Of a stretch of 64,000 nt of DNA, positions 21,213-34,144 are shown piece by piece. A program made the translations under genes and the position numbers. Under the pieces are notes generated by a model. That model was not told the DNA's origin and ran no database searches. It worked only from the letters and a program-made list of their open reading frames with translations. This stretch comes from Dendrobium chrysotoxum (lineage: Eukaryota > Streptophyta > Magnoliopsida > Asparagales > Orchidaceae). Numbering within the stretch: the stretch's first letter is position 1; every line of letters begins with the position of its first letter. The DNA lies in assembly GCA_019925795.1 (NCBI GenBank), contig CM034300.1:36443591-36507590 (forward strand), given 5' to 3'.

Positions 21213-23326
21213 ATGTACTCAGCTTCAGCAGTGCAAAGTGCAACTGAGTTCTATTTTCTACTGGACCAGGAGACTAAAGACTGTCCTATGAATTGGCAAG
21301 TTTCAGAAGTGCTCTTTCTATCCACCCTACACCCTGCAAAGTCAGAATCAGAATATCCAATAATCTCAAAAGAAGCGCTGTGCCTAGGGTACCAGATTCC
21401 TAGGTTTGGGGTCCCTAAAAGATATCTAAGAATTCTCTTAACAGCAGTCAGGTGGGACTCTTTAGGATCAGCTTGAAACCTAGCACAAAGATAAACATTA
21501 AACATAATATCAGGTCGGCTAGCAGTCAGCTAAAGCAGTGATCCAATTATTCCTCTATACTTCTTCTGATCAACAGATTTTCTACTTGAATCCTTATCTA
21601 ACTGAACAGAGGAGCTCATGGGAGTGTTGATTGGCTTGGCTTTGTCCATTTCATATTTCTTCATCCATTTGTCTTATGCTAAACCCAAAAAAGTAGGATA
21701 ATTCTCTCATCATACTCATCTCAAACTCCTTACTCATTGTTTTAGAAAACTCATCACATAATTATTTATCAGAAGATCCAAAAATTATATCATCAACATA
21801 GATCTAGACAATGATTAAATCATCCCTTTTTCTCCTTAGAAATAAGCTCCCCTTAACAAACTCTCTTTCTAACAGAAAATGTGCAAAGCCTCTCATACCA
21901 AGCTCTAGGTGCCTGTTTCAATCCATATAAGGCCTTTTTTAATTTGTAAATATGATTTGGGTATTGGGAACTCTCAAAACTTAATGGTTGTTCTACAAAA
22001 ACATCCTCTTTTATTATCCTATTTAAAAAGGCACTCTTGACATCCTTTTGAAATAGCTTAAATCCCTTATAACAGGCAAAGCCTAGTAGCACCCTAATGG
22101 CTTCCAATCTAGCTACAGGGGTAAAGGTCTCCTCAAAATCAATCCCTTCAATCTGATTATATCCCTTAGCCACCAATCTTGCCTTATTCCTAACCACCAC
22201 ACTAGAATCATTCATCTTATTCTTAAAGACCCACTTGGTTCCCACTATACTTTGATTCCTAGGACTCTGTACTAACTCCCAAACATCGTTTCTTACAAAT
22301 TGATTCAATTCCTCTTGCATAGCTAAGATCCAAAATTCATCAAAAAGGGCTTGATTGATGATGGCGTGTTTAGTGATTGAGATAAAGGCAGAGTGGTTTA
22401 CTTCCTTCCTAAGTCCATGCCTAGTCCTAAACACCTTCAGAGGGGTCTCCTAAGATCAGTTCTTTAGGATGACTCAAAGAATATCTCCAATCTCTAGGCA
22501 AAGAGTTTTGAGGTTCTACCCTTTCCTCCAGATTTGCATTTTCAACCCCTTGGGTAATCTCTCCTACCACTTCTTCTTCCTCAACTCTAGTTTCCTTAGG
22601 ATCAAATTCATCAAACACCACATGAGTTGTCTCTTCCACCACCAAAGTCCTCTTATTAAACACCCTAAAGGATTTTCCCACACTAGAATAGCCTAAGAAC
22701 ACTCCTTCATCAGATTTAGGGTCAAACTTTCCTACGGATGATTTGTTGTTGTTCAGAATGAAAACCTTACAGCCAAAGACATGGAGGTGGGACAAGTTTG
22801 GAGTTCTACCCTTAATGATCTCATAAGGTGTCTTGTTCAGATTGGATCTAACATTCACCCTATTCAGCACATAACAGGCAGTGTTCACCGCTTCAACCCA
22901 AAAGTATTTTGGAAGTGAATACTCAGCAAGCATGGCTTTAGCGGCTTCCACTAAGGTCCTGTTCTTTCTTTCAGCTACCCCGTTCTGCTGAGGGTTCCTA
23001 AGAACTGAAAAATTAAACCCCTTTCTCCTCACAGAAACTTCCAAACTTCACATTTTCAAACTCTCCACCATGATCACTATGAATAGTAAAGATCTCACAA
23101 CCTAACTTCCTATGAATCCAAGTGGAGAAGGACTTCAATTCATTAAATAACTTGGAGTTATGTGATAGAAATCTTATCCAAGTGAACCTCGAGTAATCAT
23201 CAACAATCACAAAACCATAGACTTTCCCCCATAAGCTGGCAGTGCTAATGGGTCCAAAGAGATCCATGTGAAGGTCTTCTAAAGGTCTAGAGGTGCTAAT
23301 ATCCTTAACAGAGTGAAAGGAGGACT
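21213..23326 (-). pseudogene. pol: Sirevirus copy C: truncated INT-RT-RNase H remnant
   Basis: Minus-strand pol from the integrase (MDLFGPIS at about 23267) through RT to RNase H, running into the gap before the end of RNase H. INT core motifs HSDHGGEF and AERKNR are in two different frames (frameshift near 23030). RT (22434-21853) keeps GTKWVFK, a KGYNQ block and YGLKQAPRAWYERL. Further frameshifts and a deletion of about 45 bp near 21670 follow. RNase H (21505-21251) keeps YSDSDFAG and has a TAG at the same codon as copies B and G. The 5' part of pol, gag and the 5' LTR are gone: at 23326/23327 the sequence changes directly to CCCTAAA repeats, with no LTR end. Confidence 0.92.
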
Positions 23327-26326
23327 AAACCCTAAACTCTAAATTGTAAATCGTAAACCCTAAACCCCAAAACCCAAACCCGAAAAACCAAAAAAACCAT
23401 AAACCGTAAATCCTAAACCCTAAACCATAAACACTAACCCCTAAACCATAATCCCTAAACATTAAACCCTAAACCCTAAACCAAAAACCCTAAACCCCAA
23501 ACCCTAAAAACCTTAAACCCTAAACCCTAAACCCTAAACCCTAAACCCCAAACCCTGAACTCTAAATCGTAAAACCTAACCCCTAAACCCCAAGCCCTAA
23601 ACCCTAAACCCTAAAATCCTAAACCCTAAACTCTAAACCCTAAACCCTAAACCCTAAAAACCCTAAACCCTAAATCCTCAACCCTAAACCCCCTAAACCC
23701 TAAACCCTTAACCCTAGAAGCCCAAAACACTAAACCCTACACCCTAAACCCTAACTAAATCCTAAACCGTAAACCCTAAACCCCAAAACACTAAACCTTA
23801 AACCCTAAACCTTAAACTTTAAACCCTAAACCTTAAACCCTAAAAATCCTAAACCCTAAACCTTACACCCTAAACCCTAAAAAACCAAACCCTAAACACA
23901 AAATCCTAAACCGTAAATCCTAAACCCTAAACCCTAAACCCTAAACAATAAAACCCTAAACCCTAAACCCTAAACCCTAAACCATAATTCCTAAACCCCA
24001 AATCCTATACCCTAAAACCCCAAACCCTAAACCCTAAAAACCCGAAGCCCTAAACCCTAAACCTTGAACTCTAAACTGTAAAACCTAACCCCTAAACAAA
24101 AGCCCTAAACCCTAAACCCTAAACCCAAAAAAACCCTAAACCCTAAACTCTAAACCCAAAAATCCCTAAACCCTAAACCCTAAACCCTAATAACCCTAAA
24201 CCCTAAACCCTAAAAACCCTAAAACCTCACCCCTAAACCCTAAACCCTAAACCCTAAAACCTAAAACCTTAAACCCTAAACCCTAAACCATAAACACTAA
24301 ACCCTAAAAACCCTAAAACCTAAACCCTAAACCCTAAACCCAAAACCATAAATCGTAAACCCTAAACCATAAACCTTAAACCCCAAAATCCTAAACCTTA
24401 AACCCCATACCCAAAACCCTAAACCCTAAACCCTAAACTTTAAACCATACGTTAGACCCTAAACCCCGAACCCTAAACCCTAAACCGTAAACCGTAAACC
24501 CCAAACCCTAAACCCTAAAAACTAAACCCTAAACCCTAAAAACTAAACCCTAAACCCTAAACTTTAAACCCCACATTAGACCCTAAACACTAAACCGTAA
24601 ACCCTAAACCGCAAACCCTAAAAACCCAAACCCTAAATCCTAAAAACCATAAACCCTAAACCCTAAACCTTGAACTCTAAACTGTAAAACCTAACCACTA
24701 AACCCCAAGCCCTAAACCCTAAACCCTAAACCCAAAAAAACCTAAACCCTAAACCCTAAACCGTAAACTCTAAACCCTAAAATCCCTAAACCCTAAACCC
24801 TAAACCATACTAACCCTAAACCCTAAACTCTAAAAACCCTAATACCAAACCCCTAAACACTAAACCCTAAACCCTAAAACCTTAAACCCTAAACCCTAAA
24901 CCATAAACACTAAACCTTAAAAACCCTAAAACCTAAACCCTAAACACTAAACCCAAAACCATAAATCATAAACCCTAAACCCTAAACCTTAAACCCTAAA
25001 ACCCTAAACCTTAAAACCCATACCCAAAACCCTAAACCCTAAACCCTAAACCAAAAACCATAAACCCTAAACCCCAAACCCTAAACCCTAAAGACTAAAC
25101 CCTAAACCCTAACCCTAAACCCTAAACTTTAAACCCCACGCTAGACCCTAAACCCTAAACCCTAAACTGCAAACCCTAAAAACCCAAACTCTAAACCCTA
25201 AATACTAAACCCTAAACCCTAAACCCTAAAAACCATAAACCTTAAACCCTAGATCCCAAAAACCCTAAACCCTAAACCCTAAGCCCTAAGCCCTAAACCC
25301 TAAACCCTAAACCCTTAAATTCAAAACCTCAAAACCTAAATCATAAAACCTAAACTCTAAACCCTAAACCCTAAACCCTAAACACTAAAAACCCTAAACC
25401 ATAAAACCAAAATCATAAACCGTAAACCACAAACCCTAAACCCGAAACCCTAAACCCTAAGACCCAAAACCTTAAACCCTAAACCGTAAACTCTAAACCC
25501 TAAACCATAAATTCAAAACCCTAAACCCTAAAACCATAAACACTAAACCCTAAAAACTGAAAACCCTAAACCCTAAACCTAAACTCTAAATCGTAAAACC
25601 TAACTCCTAAGCCCCAAGCCCTAAACCCTAAACCCTAAAATCTGAAACCCTAACCTCTAAACCTTAAACCCTAAACCCTAAACCCTAAACCCTAAAAACC
25701 CTAAACCCTACACCCTAAACCCTAAAATCCATAAACCATAAACCCTAAATCCTAAACCGTAAACCCTAAATCCTAAACCGTAAACCCTAAACGCTAAACC
25801 CTAAAACCCTAAACCCTAAACCCTAAACACTAAACCCTAAACCCTAAAATCCATATACACTAAACCCTACACCCTAAACCCTAAAAACCTTAAACCGTAA
25901 ACCCTAAATCCTAATCCGTAAACCCTAAACCCTAAACCCTAAACCCTTAAACCCTAAACCTTAAACCCTAAACCTTAAACCCTAAACCCTAAACCCTAAA
26001 AACCCTAAACCCTAAACCTTAAACCCTAAAAACCCAAAACATTAAACCCTAAACATTAAACTCTAAACCCTAAAATCTCTAAACCCTAAACCCTAAACCC
26101 TAAAAACCCTAAACCCTAAGCCCTAAAAACCCTAAAACCTAACCTCTAAACCCCAAGCCCTAAACCCTAAACCCTAAACCCTAAACCCTAAAAATCCTAA
26201 ACCCTACACCCTAAACCCTAAAATCCTTAAACCATAAACCCTAAATCCTAAACCGTAAATCGTAAACCCTAAACCCTAAACCCTAAAGACTAAACCCTAA
26301 ACCCTAAAAACCCTAAATACTAAACG
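23327..26326 (-). repeat. Telomere-like array, CCCTAAA on the plus strand, part 1
   Basis: 3.0 kb of CCCTAAA with many variants, opposite in orientation to 6771-11979. Variant blocks recur: GAACTCTAAA...GTAAAACCTAA near 23556, 24064, 24670 and (degenerate) 25580; CTTTAAACC(AT/CC)AC near 24438, 24561 and 25127. This higher-order pattern indicates segmental duplication within the array. Confidence 0.93.
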
Positions 26327-27715
26327 TGAGAGTTTTATAGGGATGTTAAGCCCTGATGAACTAGTCCCGGGGCTAACAAAAAGGCGGGGTAAATTGCTTA
26401 TTTAAAAAATTCGAGAGCAATAGTAAAAAACTTTTCCATGATTTACAGCGGAAACAAGTAAAACTTACAATCGAAAAGATCAAACACTGAATTCACCCAA
26501 GTAGATAATAACAGAAAACTTAAGTGCAGAAAGTAATCAGAAAGAACACACCAGATTTTTATAGTGGTTCGGTCAACTTGACCTATGTCCACTCCCCAGA
26601 GCCTCCCCTCCGGGTATTGCACTAAATCAAAAGTGACTCTCCTTCTGCTCCCATAGAAAGGCGGAGAAGCCTGCACAAAAACTCCTTTCCACCGACACGG
26701 TGAGGCAGAGAACCTAACCTCCTTTCACTTCCTCCTGAAGCAGGCAGAGAACCTGAACTCTTTTCGCTTCCTCCTGTAGTGGGCAGAGAACCCGGATCTT
26801 CTTACGAACGATCCTCCCACAATGAACACCAACAAGATGAAAGATGACGAGCGGAGAAGACGATCATGATCCTTGCTTAGAGCAACCTTAGTAAATCCCT
26901 CACTAACTCCCCCTCATAAGATCCTCTCTCTCTCTCCCAAACTCTCTCTCTAGGGTTTCTCTAGAAAGGAAAGTGGCAAAAGATTTTTCTTATTGGAAGA
27001 AAAAGATCTTTTATAGGAGGGCTCAAAATTTGCTCTAAATCTCAACTGGTTGGCCTAGATCATCCAGGACGATCTATAGATCATCCAGGACGATCTATAG
27101 ATCGTCCTATACGATCAGTTCAAAATCCGCTGTTTCAGCCTGGACGATCTGGCTCCTCTGGATGATCAATAGAAAAATTTATTCTGATCGTCCCATACGA
27201 TTCTGCGATCATCCGGGATGATTAGTGTAAATTCAGGAATTTCATCGAGAAGATCGCTCAGGTCTTCCAGAGAAAACTGTGCTGGACGATCCAAAAATGA
27301 CTTGACCGTCCAGGATGATACGTATATCATCATGTATGATTAGTTCAAAATGTGCCCAATTCGTCCTGCTCACTGCTCGGGACGTACAACTGAAATGCAC
27401 CAGACGATCCAGATCATCCCGGATGATCTTGCGAATATCGTCCAGGACGTTCTGAACAAAAAATGAACAGAAACTCTAATTCACTGAAGCTCTCCCCCTG
27501 AGTGTGTGTGTGCAAGGTTACTTAGCTAGGGGATCAGTTACATTATAATTGACTCAAGAAAAGGAAAAATAGTACATTTAGACACACTTGGACCCAATCG
27601 TATGTTGGCTTGAGTTACTCTTGATCTTTTGTACCTAAAATGGGCTAGCCAAGAAAAACACAATAGAAACATATTTTTCATCATCAAAACCAGATTTGCG
27701 ACAATCTCCCCCTTT
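26327..27715 (-). repeat. 3' LTR of copy D, with internal deletion
   Basis: 1389 bp against 1616 bp for its 5' partner. Begins TGTCGCAAATCTGG (TGTTG in others) and ends CTCTCA. The part between about 27430 and 27455 lacks roughly 0.25-0.3 kb of U3 palindrome DNA, probably by recombination between palindrome copies. The leader repeats and U5 hairpin (near 26600) remain. Confidence 0.92.
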
Positions 27716-27729
27716 TTTGATGATAGAAA
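27716..27729 (-). promoter_or_regulatory. Polypurine tract next to the 3' LTR, copy D
   Basis: AAAAAAGGGGGAGAT-type text on the minus strand, touching the LTR start. Confidence 0.9.
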
Positions 27730-27908
27730 ATATAAGTGCAGTAGTTTAAAAACTAAAAGAACTAGGAGATCAAAAAACAAATTTCTTTCCAAATTGTATT
27801 GAACAACTAGAATATTACAGGAAAGACAACTACACATAAAGTAACCAATCACAAGACAAGAATAAGCACTACTACAACTGAAATCAAAAATAAAAACTAC
27901 TTCAACTG

Positions 27909-27920
27909 ACTCCCCCTTTT
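27909..27920 (-). promoter_or_regulatory. Upstream polypurine tract, copy D
   Basis: AAAAGGGGGAGT on the minus strand, about 190 bp before the main PPT and just after the env-like ORF; same arrangement as copy B. Confidence 0.8.
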
Positions 27921-28001
27921 GACATGACAAAAAGGAGGAGGAGAAACAGAAAAATAGAGTCACCAGTACAAACAGAAAAATAAACAGCACAAAACAGAAA
28001 A

Positions 28002-29141
28002 CTAAAACGGAGGCGGATCCTGATCAGAAGGATGAGGTGGCTGTGGTGGTGTAAAGTAACTATGGATGGCGGCAAAGTGGACTCCAATCCAGGCAATATT
28101 CTGGTCGTGCTGCTGTTGCTGTTGAGCAGCATAGTCAGTAAAGCGCTGCAGATCCTCCACGTGCTACTGCTCCTGGACAGTAACATAAGAGTCAAATCTG
28201 GCCTCCCACTGATCGAACCGCTGCACCAGATGGTCAAAAGGAGAAGCAATGTGAAGGGGAGTAGGTGCCTGTGGTGCAGCTGGAATGGGAACAGCTTCTT
28301 CCTCTTCCTCCTCAACATCCAGGGCAGGCTCCAGATGTAGTCGGGTACTCTGTAGGACATGGAATGAATTGTTTGTGAAGAAGGAAGGAGGGACATCGAG
28401 AGGGACTGGATACTTCAGGTCATATTTTGTCTCTAAGGCATAAGCTATGATGTGTCCTAAGGCTAGATTAGGACGAAGTCTATGGCCCGGATCCCTAATA
28501 GTGGTGAGGTACTCGATGTATCTGATAATAAGGTCAATGGCACTGAAGTCTCGGTGGGCCAACATGAAATATGTGGTCAGAGACAGTAATGAGGTGATGT
28601 GAATTCGATCCCCAGCCTTTTGGATGATGGAGGAATGAAGGATGTGCTGAATGGTTCGTGCATCCTTAAGGAGGGTGGTGCAAGCATTATCGTGGTAGGG
28701 TGCATATGTGTTTCTAAGAAAGTGATTGGCGACTCTCCAATCATAGTCAGGATCAGTAATAAGAGTGTGGATTTTGTCGCCAGTCACAGAAAGCTAAAAA
28801 ATATTATGAAAGTCCTGGGCAGTGAGTTCCACAGGATGTTGATTCACATAGGAGCGGAGGGTGGAATAGTCAGCAGAAATGCGAAGATTGGCGAAGAAAA
28901 CTTGAAGAAGTTCAAGGCTAAAAGGAAAGGCGAGGGTAAGGATGAAAGTGAGCGAGGTGTGCATGAAAAGATCAAGAACCGGATAGGTAAGGGTGCGGGG
29001 GTTTATGATTTTTGAGTGAGTGATGCCCACCTCTAGATATCGCTCGAAGGCAGCCTGATCGGCTGCATTGGGAAAGCAAGGATCAACATTTTGCCATGAG
29101 GAGCTCGCACCTTTTTGCCTCGAATGGTTCCCGCCAGCCAT
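28002..29141 (-). pseudogene. Sirevirus env-like ORF, copy D, two in-frame stops
   Basis: A 379-codon frame from ATG at 29141-29139 to TAG at 28004-28002, broken by TAG at 28796-28794 and 28166-28164, with no frameshift. The start Met-Ala-Gly-Gly agrees with copy G. The central region (Phe-Phe-Ala-Asn-Leu, Val-Thr-Gly, Asp-Tyr-Asp-Trp) resembles the conserved domain often annotated as putative plant transposon protein in Sirevirus third ORFs. Then come an acidic run of Glu, a Pro/Ala-rich stretch, a Gln/His-rich segment and a Pro-rich end. I see no signal peptide or clear transmembrane helix near the start, so membrane or envelope function is not supported by sequence. Role in the element unknown. 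Confidence 0.8.
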
Positions 29142-29189
29142 TAGAAAGCACAAGTGAGGGAGAGTGTAAGGAGATGTGTGGAAAAAACT

Positions 29190-29765
29190 AAAAAAATTGG
29201 CTATTTAAATAGAAATTGGCCGGATCATCCAAGACGATCGTAAGATCGTCCAGGAGGATATGAGCATTTATGGCGGCAGGACGATTGGTCAAAAAGGCAG
29301 TCCGATCATCCGGGATGATCAGAGATCGTCCAGGACGATTAAACACAGGCGATCGTCCCGAGGAGTCAAGCCAGAAGACCGTTGATGAAAAGTATCATCC
29401 AGGACGATTAGGTGGATCGTCCAGGACTATGTGTAATAAGTGTGATGGATGGGCCGAATTCGAATCATCTAGCTGCTGACACATGGATCATCTAGGATGA
29501 TTAGGTGGATCGTCCAGGATGATGAGCAATTATTGGCGCAGTCTCAGCCGTTCGATCAAATCAGGAAAATTTGGATCATATCATCCAGGAAGATGTAAAG
29601 ATCGTCCAGGACAATCACCAATAATTGGTGTACTCAGCAATATGATAAGAGTGGGGATGATTTTAATGGATCATCCAGGATAAATTATGGATCCTTTAGG
29701 ATGAAGAAGATCATCTAGGACGAAGAAGATTATCCAGGACGATGTCTGGATTGTCTAGGACGATG
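29190..29765 (-). promoter_or_regulatory. Palindrome cluster and TATA-like box upstream of the env-like ORF, copy D
   Basis: About 12-15 copies of the LTR palindrome (ATCGTCC.GGACGAT and decayed forms) at 29222-29763, then TATTTAAATA at 29202-29211, about 60 bp before the env-like ATG. The same layout, palindromes then TATA, is that of the LTR U3, so this looks like a second, internal promoter. Confidence 0.6.
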
Positions 29766-31089
29766 TGAAGAAAATAGGAAAAGATAGAGGATGGAGAAGA
29801 AAGATTAAGGATCCAAAAAAAACATAAACAGTAAAATAAAAAAAAACAAAACCAAAGGGAATAAAACTCGAAACGAGAACAAAAATAAAAAGAATAACAT
29901 TTTTTTTGGATCAATATTCTCCAGTAAATCAGAATTTTCACTTGATTTTACATCCAAAAACTAATAAGAAGACAATTAACAGCACTGAAATCCAGAAAAA
30001 ATTAGAAAATTGACTTTCGTAACTCCCACCTTAGACACCTTATAGATGCAAATTCCTTTCAAAATAAAATTTTAATTCAGAAGAAAAGAAATTAGATTCA
30101 AAAAGAGATCCTTTCAAGCCTCGTTCTAGAAAAATATCTGATATAATAGTGTTCGAAAGTAATAAATTCGAAGTCAGGATTTTTAAACTCTTGCTTTCGA
30201 AAATATGAAGTGGCGCATGAATTTTTCTAAGACATTTAACGATCTGAAAGGGAAGAAAGCTTGATTTGGGCTCATTTTGTGCCGCTTTTTCAATTTATTT
30301 GGCGCTTTGCGCATCTTTTGATTTTTGATACACTTTATGTATCTTTTAGGTTGGCGACATTTCGCATCTTTTTAGCTTTGGACTCATTTTGTGCCTTTTT
30401 TTCAATTAATTTGGCACACTACGCATCTTTTGTAAGCTTTCTCCCTCTCAAAATTGTTAAGGGACCTCAGCTGTAAAATTACCTTCCAGACATAGGAGAC
30501 ACTCTTCACAATAATGAAGAGTAATTCACAAAACAAAAACCATACATCATATGATAAGTGTAATCACTTGGTTTAGAAAACCATTATAATGACTCAAGAC
30601 TTTGAAAATACTATTCATATGAGGTAGATTACTATAGGAAGATAAAATACATCTCTATTTCAAAAATAAATATTTTAATTTTGAAGAAGATTTTTATCCA
30701 AAAGAAATAATACACCTGTAAAGGAGTTAGAGGAAGAGAAACAATCATCAACATTTCTTCCCTTTAATCGATCCAGTGGAATCAATCACTGCTTACTATC
30801 TTCCAAATAAAAATAAGATAAAACTCTCAGTCAGCAATTCAGTTTATCAGAAGTAGTGAGCAGTGATCGGATTTTGAAAAGCATAAAATAATAAATAAAA
30901 GAGATGAACCAGTAAATAAAAATAGGTACAAAACTACATAAAAATAAATACTCAAATCAAACTAACAACAGGAATAAAATGAAAATCAGTAAAACTAAGA
31001 ATAAACAGGAAACAGATAATCAAATCAAACAACTAACTAACTGAAATAGAATGAAAAATAGACAAATCAGATATCAGTATTCATCAGAA
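29766..31089 (-). other. Spacer between pol and env-like region, copy D
   Basis: Non-coding. At 30255-30435 it holds the structured double module also seen in B and G: two GATGCG...-GGCACAAAATGAG-type units with a GATACACTTTATGTATC hairpin between them. No open frame with support. Confidence 0.7.
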
Positions 31090-34000
31090 TCAAGCATTTA
31101 AGTCAATCACACCAAGTTTGGTCCTCAAAATACTAAATGAGTCAAAGGCCAGTGGTTTAGTAAATATGTCAGCCAGCTGATTTTTAGTTGTTACATGATG
31201 TAGCTCGATGTTCCCTTTTGTAACATGGTCCCTAATGAAGTGATGCCTTATGTAAATGTGTTTGGTTCTAGAATGTTGGATAGGATTCTTAGAAATGCAG
31301 ATGGCACTAGTATTATCACATAGAACAGAAATTATACCAACAGGTAATCCTAAATCCAAAACTTGTTGCTTCAACCAAAGGACTTGAGCTACATAACTCC
31401 CTAAGGCAATGTACTCAGCTTTAGCAGTGGAAAGTGCAATTGAGTTTTGCTTTCTACTGGACCAGGAGACTAACGACTGTCCTATGAATTGACATGTTCC
31501 AGAAGTGCTCTTTCTATCAACTCTACACCCGGCAAAATCAGAGTCAGAATATCCAATAATCTCAAAAGAAGTGTTGTGCCTAGGGTACCAAATTCCTAGG
31601 TTTGGGGTCCTTAAAAGATATCTAAGAATTCTCTTAACAGCAGTCAGATGGGACTCTTAAGGATCAGCTTGAAACCTAGCACAAAGATAAACACTAAACA
31701 TGATATCAGGTCGGCTAGTAGTCAGGTAAAGTAGTGATCCAATTATTCCTCTAAACTTCTTTTGATCAATTGATTTTCCATTTGGATCCTTGTCTAACTG
31801 GACATTAGAACTCATGGGAGTATTAATTGGCTTAGCTTTATCCATTTCATATTTCTTCAAGATGCCCTTAGTATATTTTGATTGATTCAAGAAAGTTCCA
31901 TCATCTAATTGCCTTATGCTAAACCCCAAAAAATAGGATAACTCTCCCATCATACTCATCTCAAACTCCTTACTCATTATTTTAGAAAACTCATCACATA
32001 AATATTTATCGGAAGATCCAAAAATTATATCATCATCATAGATATAGACAATGAGTAAGTCATCTCCTATTCTCCTCAGAAAAAGAGTGGTGTCTACGCT
32101 CCCCTTAACAAACTCTCTTTCTAACAGGAATGTGCTAAGCCGTTCATACCAATCTCTGGGTGCCTGTTTCAATTCATATAAGGCCTTTTTTAATTTGTAA
32201 ACATGATTTGGATATTGGGAACTCTCAAAACCTGGGGGTTGTTCTACAAAAATATCCTCTTTTATTACCCCATTTAAAAAGGCACTCTTGACATCCATTT
32301 GAAATAACTTAAATCCCTTATAACAGGCAAAGGCTAGTATCACTCTAATGGCTTCCAATCTAGCTACAGGGGCAAAGGTCTCCTCAAAATCAATTCCTTC
32401 AATCTGATTATACCCCTTAGCCATAAATCTTGCCTTATTCCTAACCACCACACCAGAATCATTCATCTTATTCTTAAAGACCCACTTGGTTTCCACTATA
32501 CTTTGATTTCTAGGTCTTTCTACTAACTCACAAACATCATTCCTTATAAATTGATTCAATTCTTCTTGCATAGCTAAGATCCAAAACTCATCAGAAAGGG
32601 ATTGAATGATGTTGGTGGGTTCAGTCATTGAGATAAAGGCAGAGTGGTTTACTTCCTTCCAAAGTCCATGCCTACTCCTAACACCTTCAGAAGGGTCTCC
32701 TAAGATCAGTTCTTTAGGATGACTCGAAGAATATCTCCAATCTCTAGGCAGTGTGGTTTGAGGTTCTACCCTTTCCTCTAGATTTGTATTTCCAACCCAT
32801 TGGGTAATCTCCTCTACCTCTTCTTCTTCCTCAACTCTAGTCACCTTAGGATCAGATTCATCAAACACTACATGAGTTGTCTCTTCTACCACCAAAGTTC
32901 TCTTATTGAACACCCTAAAGGATTTCCCCACACTAGAATAGCCGAAGAACACTCCTTCATTAGATTTTCGGTCAAACTTTCCTAAGGATGATTTCCCGTT
33001 GTTCAGAATGAAAACCTTACAGCCAAAGACATGGAGGTGGGAAAGGTTTGGAGTTCTACCCTTAATGATCTCATAAGGTGTCTTGTTTAGATTTGATCTC
33101 ACATTCACCATATTCAGCACATAACAGGCAGTGTTCACCGCTTCAACCCAAAAGTACTTTGGAAGTGAATACTAAGTAAGCATGGCTCTAACGGCTTCCA
33201 CTAAGGTCATGTTCTTCCTTTCAGCTATCCTGTTCTGCTGAGGGGTCCTAGGAGCTGTAAAATTGTGACTAATCCCTTGCTCCTCACAGAAACTTCCAAA
33301 CTTTGCATTTTCAAACTCTCCACCATGATCACTATGAATAGTCAAGATCTCACAACCTAACTTCCTCTGAATCCAAGTGGAGAATGACTTAAATTCATCA
33401 AATGACTCAGATTTATGTGACAGAAATTTAATCCAAGTGAACCTCGAGTAGTCATCAACAAACACAAAACCATAGACTTTCCCCCCTAAGCTGGCAGTGC
33501 TAATGGGTCCAAAGAGATCCATGTGAAGGACTTCTAAAGGTCTAGAGGTGTTAATGTCCTTAACAGAGTGAAAGGAGGACTGGACTTGCTTCCCTAATTG
33601 ACAGGCATCACACAAGTGGTCCTTAGTGAACTTAAGCTTTGGGACACCTCTAACTAAGTCCTTTTGGGTGACTCTCCTAAGGGTTTTCATACTGGCATGA
33701 CACAATCTCCTATGCCATAACCAAGACTATCAGTAGTAGTTTTTAAGCAAATTGAATTTTCAGCTTTAATGCAACTTACATCAAGCTTGTAGACATTGTT
33801 GATCCCTTGTCCCTACAAAACAACTTTTTCATTTAAGCTTAAAATGCAGCAAGTGGACAGAAATTTGATGATGTATCCTTTGTCACAGAGTTGACTGATG
33901 CTCAACAGGTTAAGTTTCAGTCCATCTACAAGCAAAACATTATCAATCATAAAATTCTTTGAATCACCAATTATACCTGAACCTACCACCCTCCTGGTGG

Positions 34001-34136
34001 TGTTATCTCCAAGTGTAACCTTGCCTCCAGCCCTGGCCTCCAGCGAAATGAACTGATTTGCATCTCCAGTCATGTGTCTAGAACATCCGCAGTCCAGGTA
34101 CAACATGCTCTCACAAGGTCTTGTGTGAGAGCACAC
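31090..34136 (-). pseudogene. pol: Sirevirus Pol polyprotein, copy D, interrupted
   Basis: Same order as copy B. Protease with LDCGCSRH where B has LDSGCSRH: the catalytic Asp-Ser-Gly is Asp-Cys-Gly. Breaks: TAG at 33815-33813, a one-base deletion near 33728 before the pre-integrase zinc site, TAG near 33172, and TAA near 31657 in the RNase H linker. Integrase has HMDLFGP and HSDHGGEF; RT has KTPYEII upstream, DVKSAFLNG and a catalytic box changed from YVDD to YDDD (32037 region); RNase H ends with LADIFTKPLAFDS. Unlike B, C and G the RNase H codon that is TAG there is a sense codon here. Confidence 0.92.
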
Positions 34137-34144
34137 CTACAAAA

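Noticed and set aside
20689..21476. Long open frames across the N gap
   Set aside because: Made of undetermined bases; not real.
23327..26326. Active telomere end
   Set aside because: Units are strongly mutated, have higher-order structure and are flanked by DNA on both sides.
28032..28340. CRISPR-like or regulatory repeat in the QQQ-coding part of the env-like ORF
   Set aside because: The CTGCTGTTGCTGTTG text is simply the antisense of a Gln-rich codon run.
27902..28396. 164-codon frame overlapping the env-like ORF in another frame
   Set aside because: Shadow of the env-like ORF, which is supported by agreement between copies D and G.
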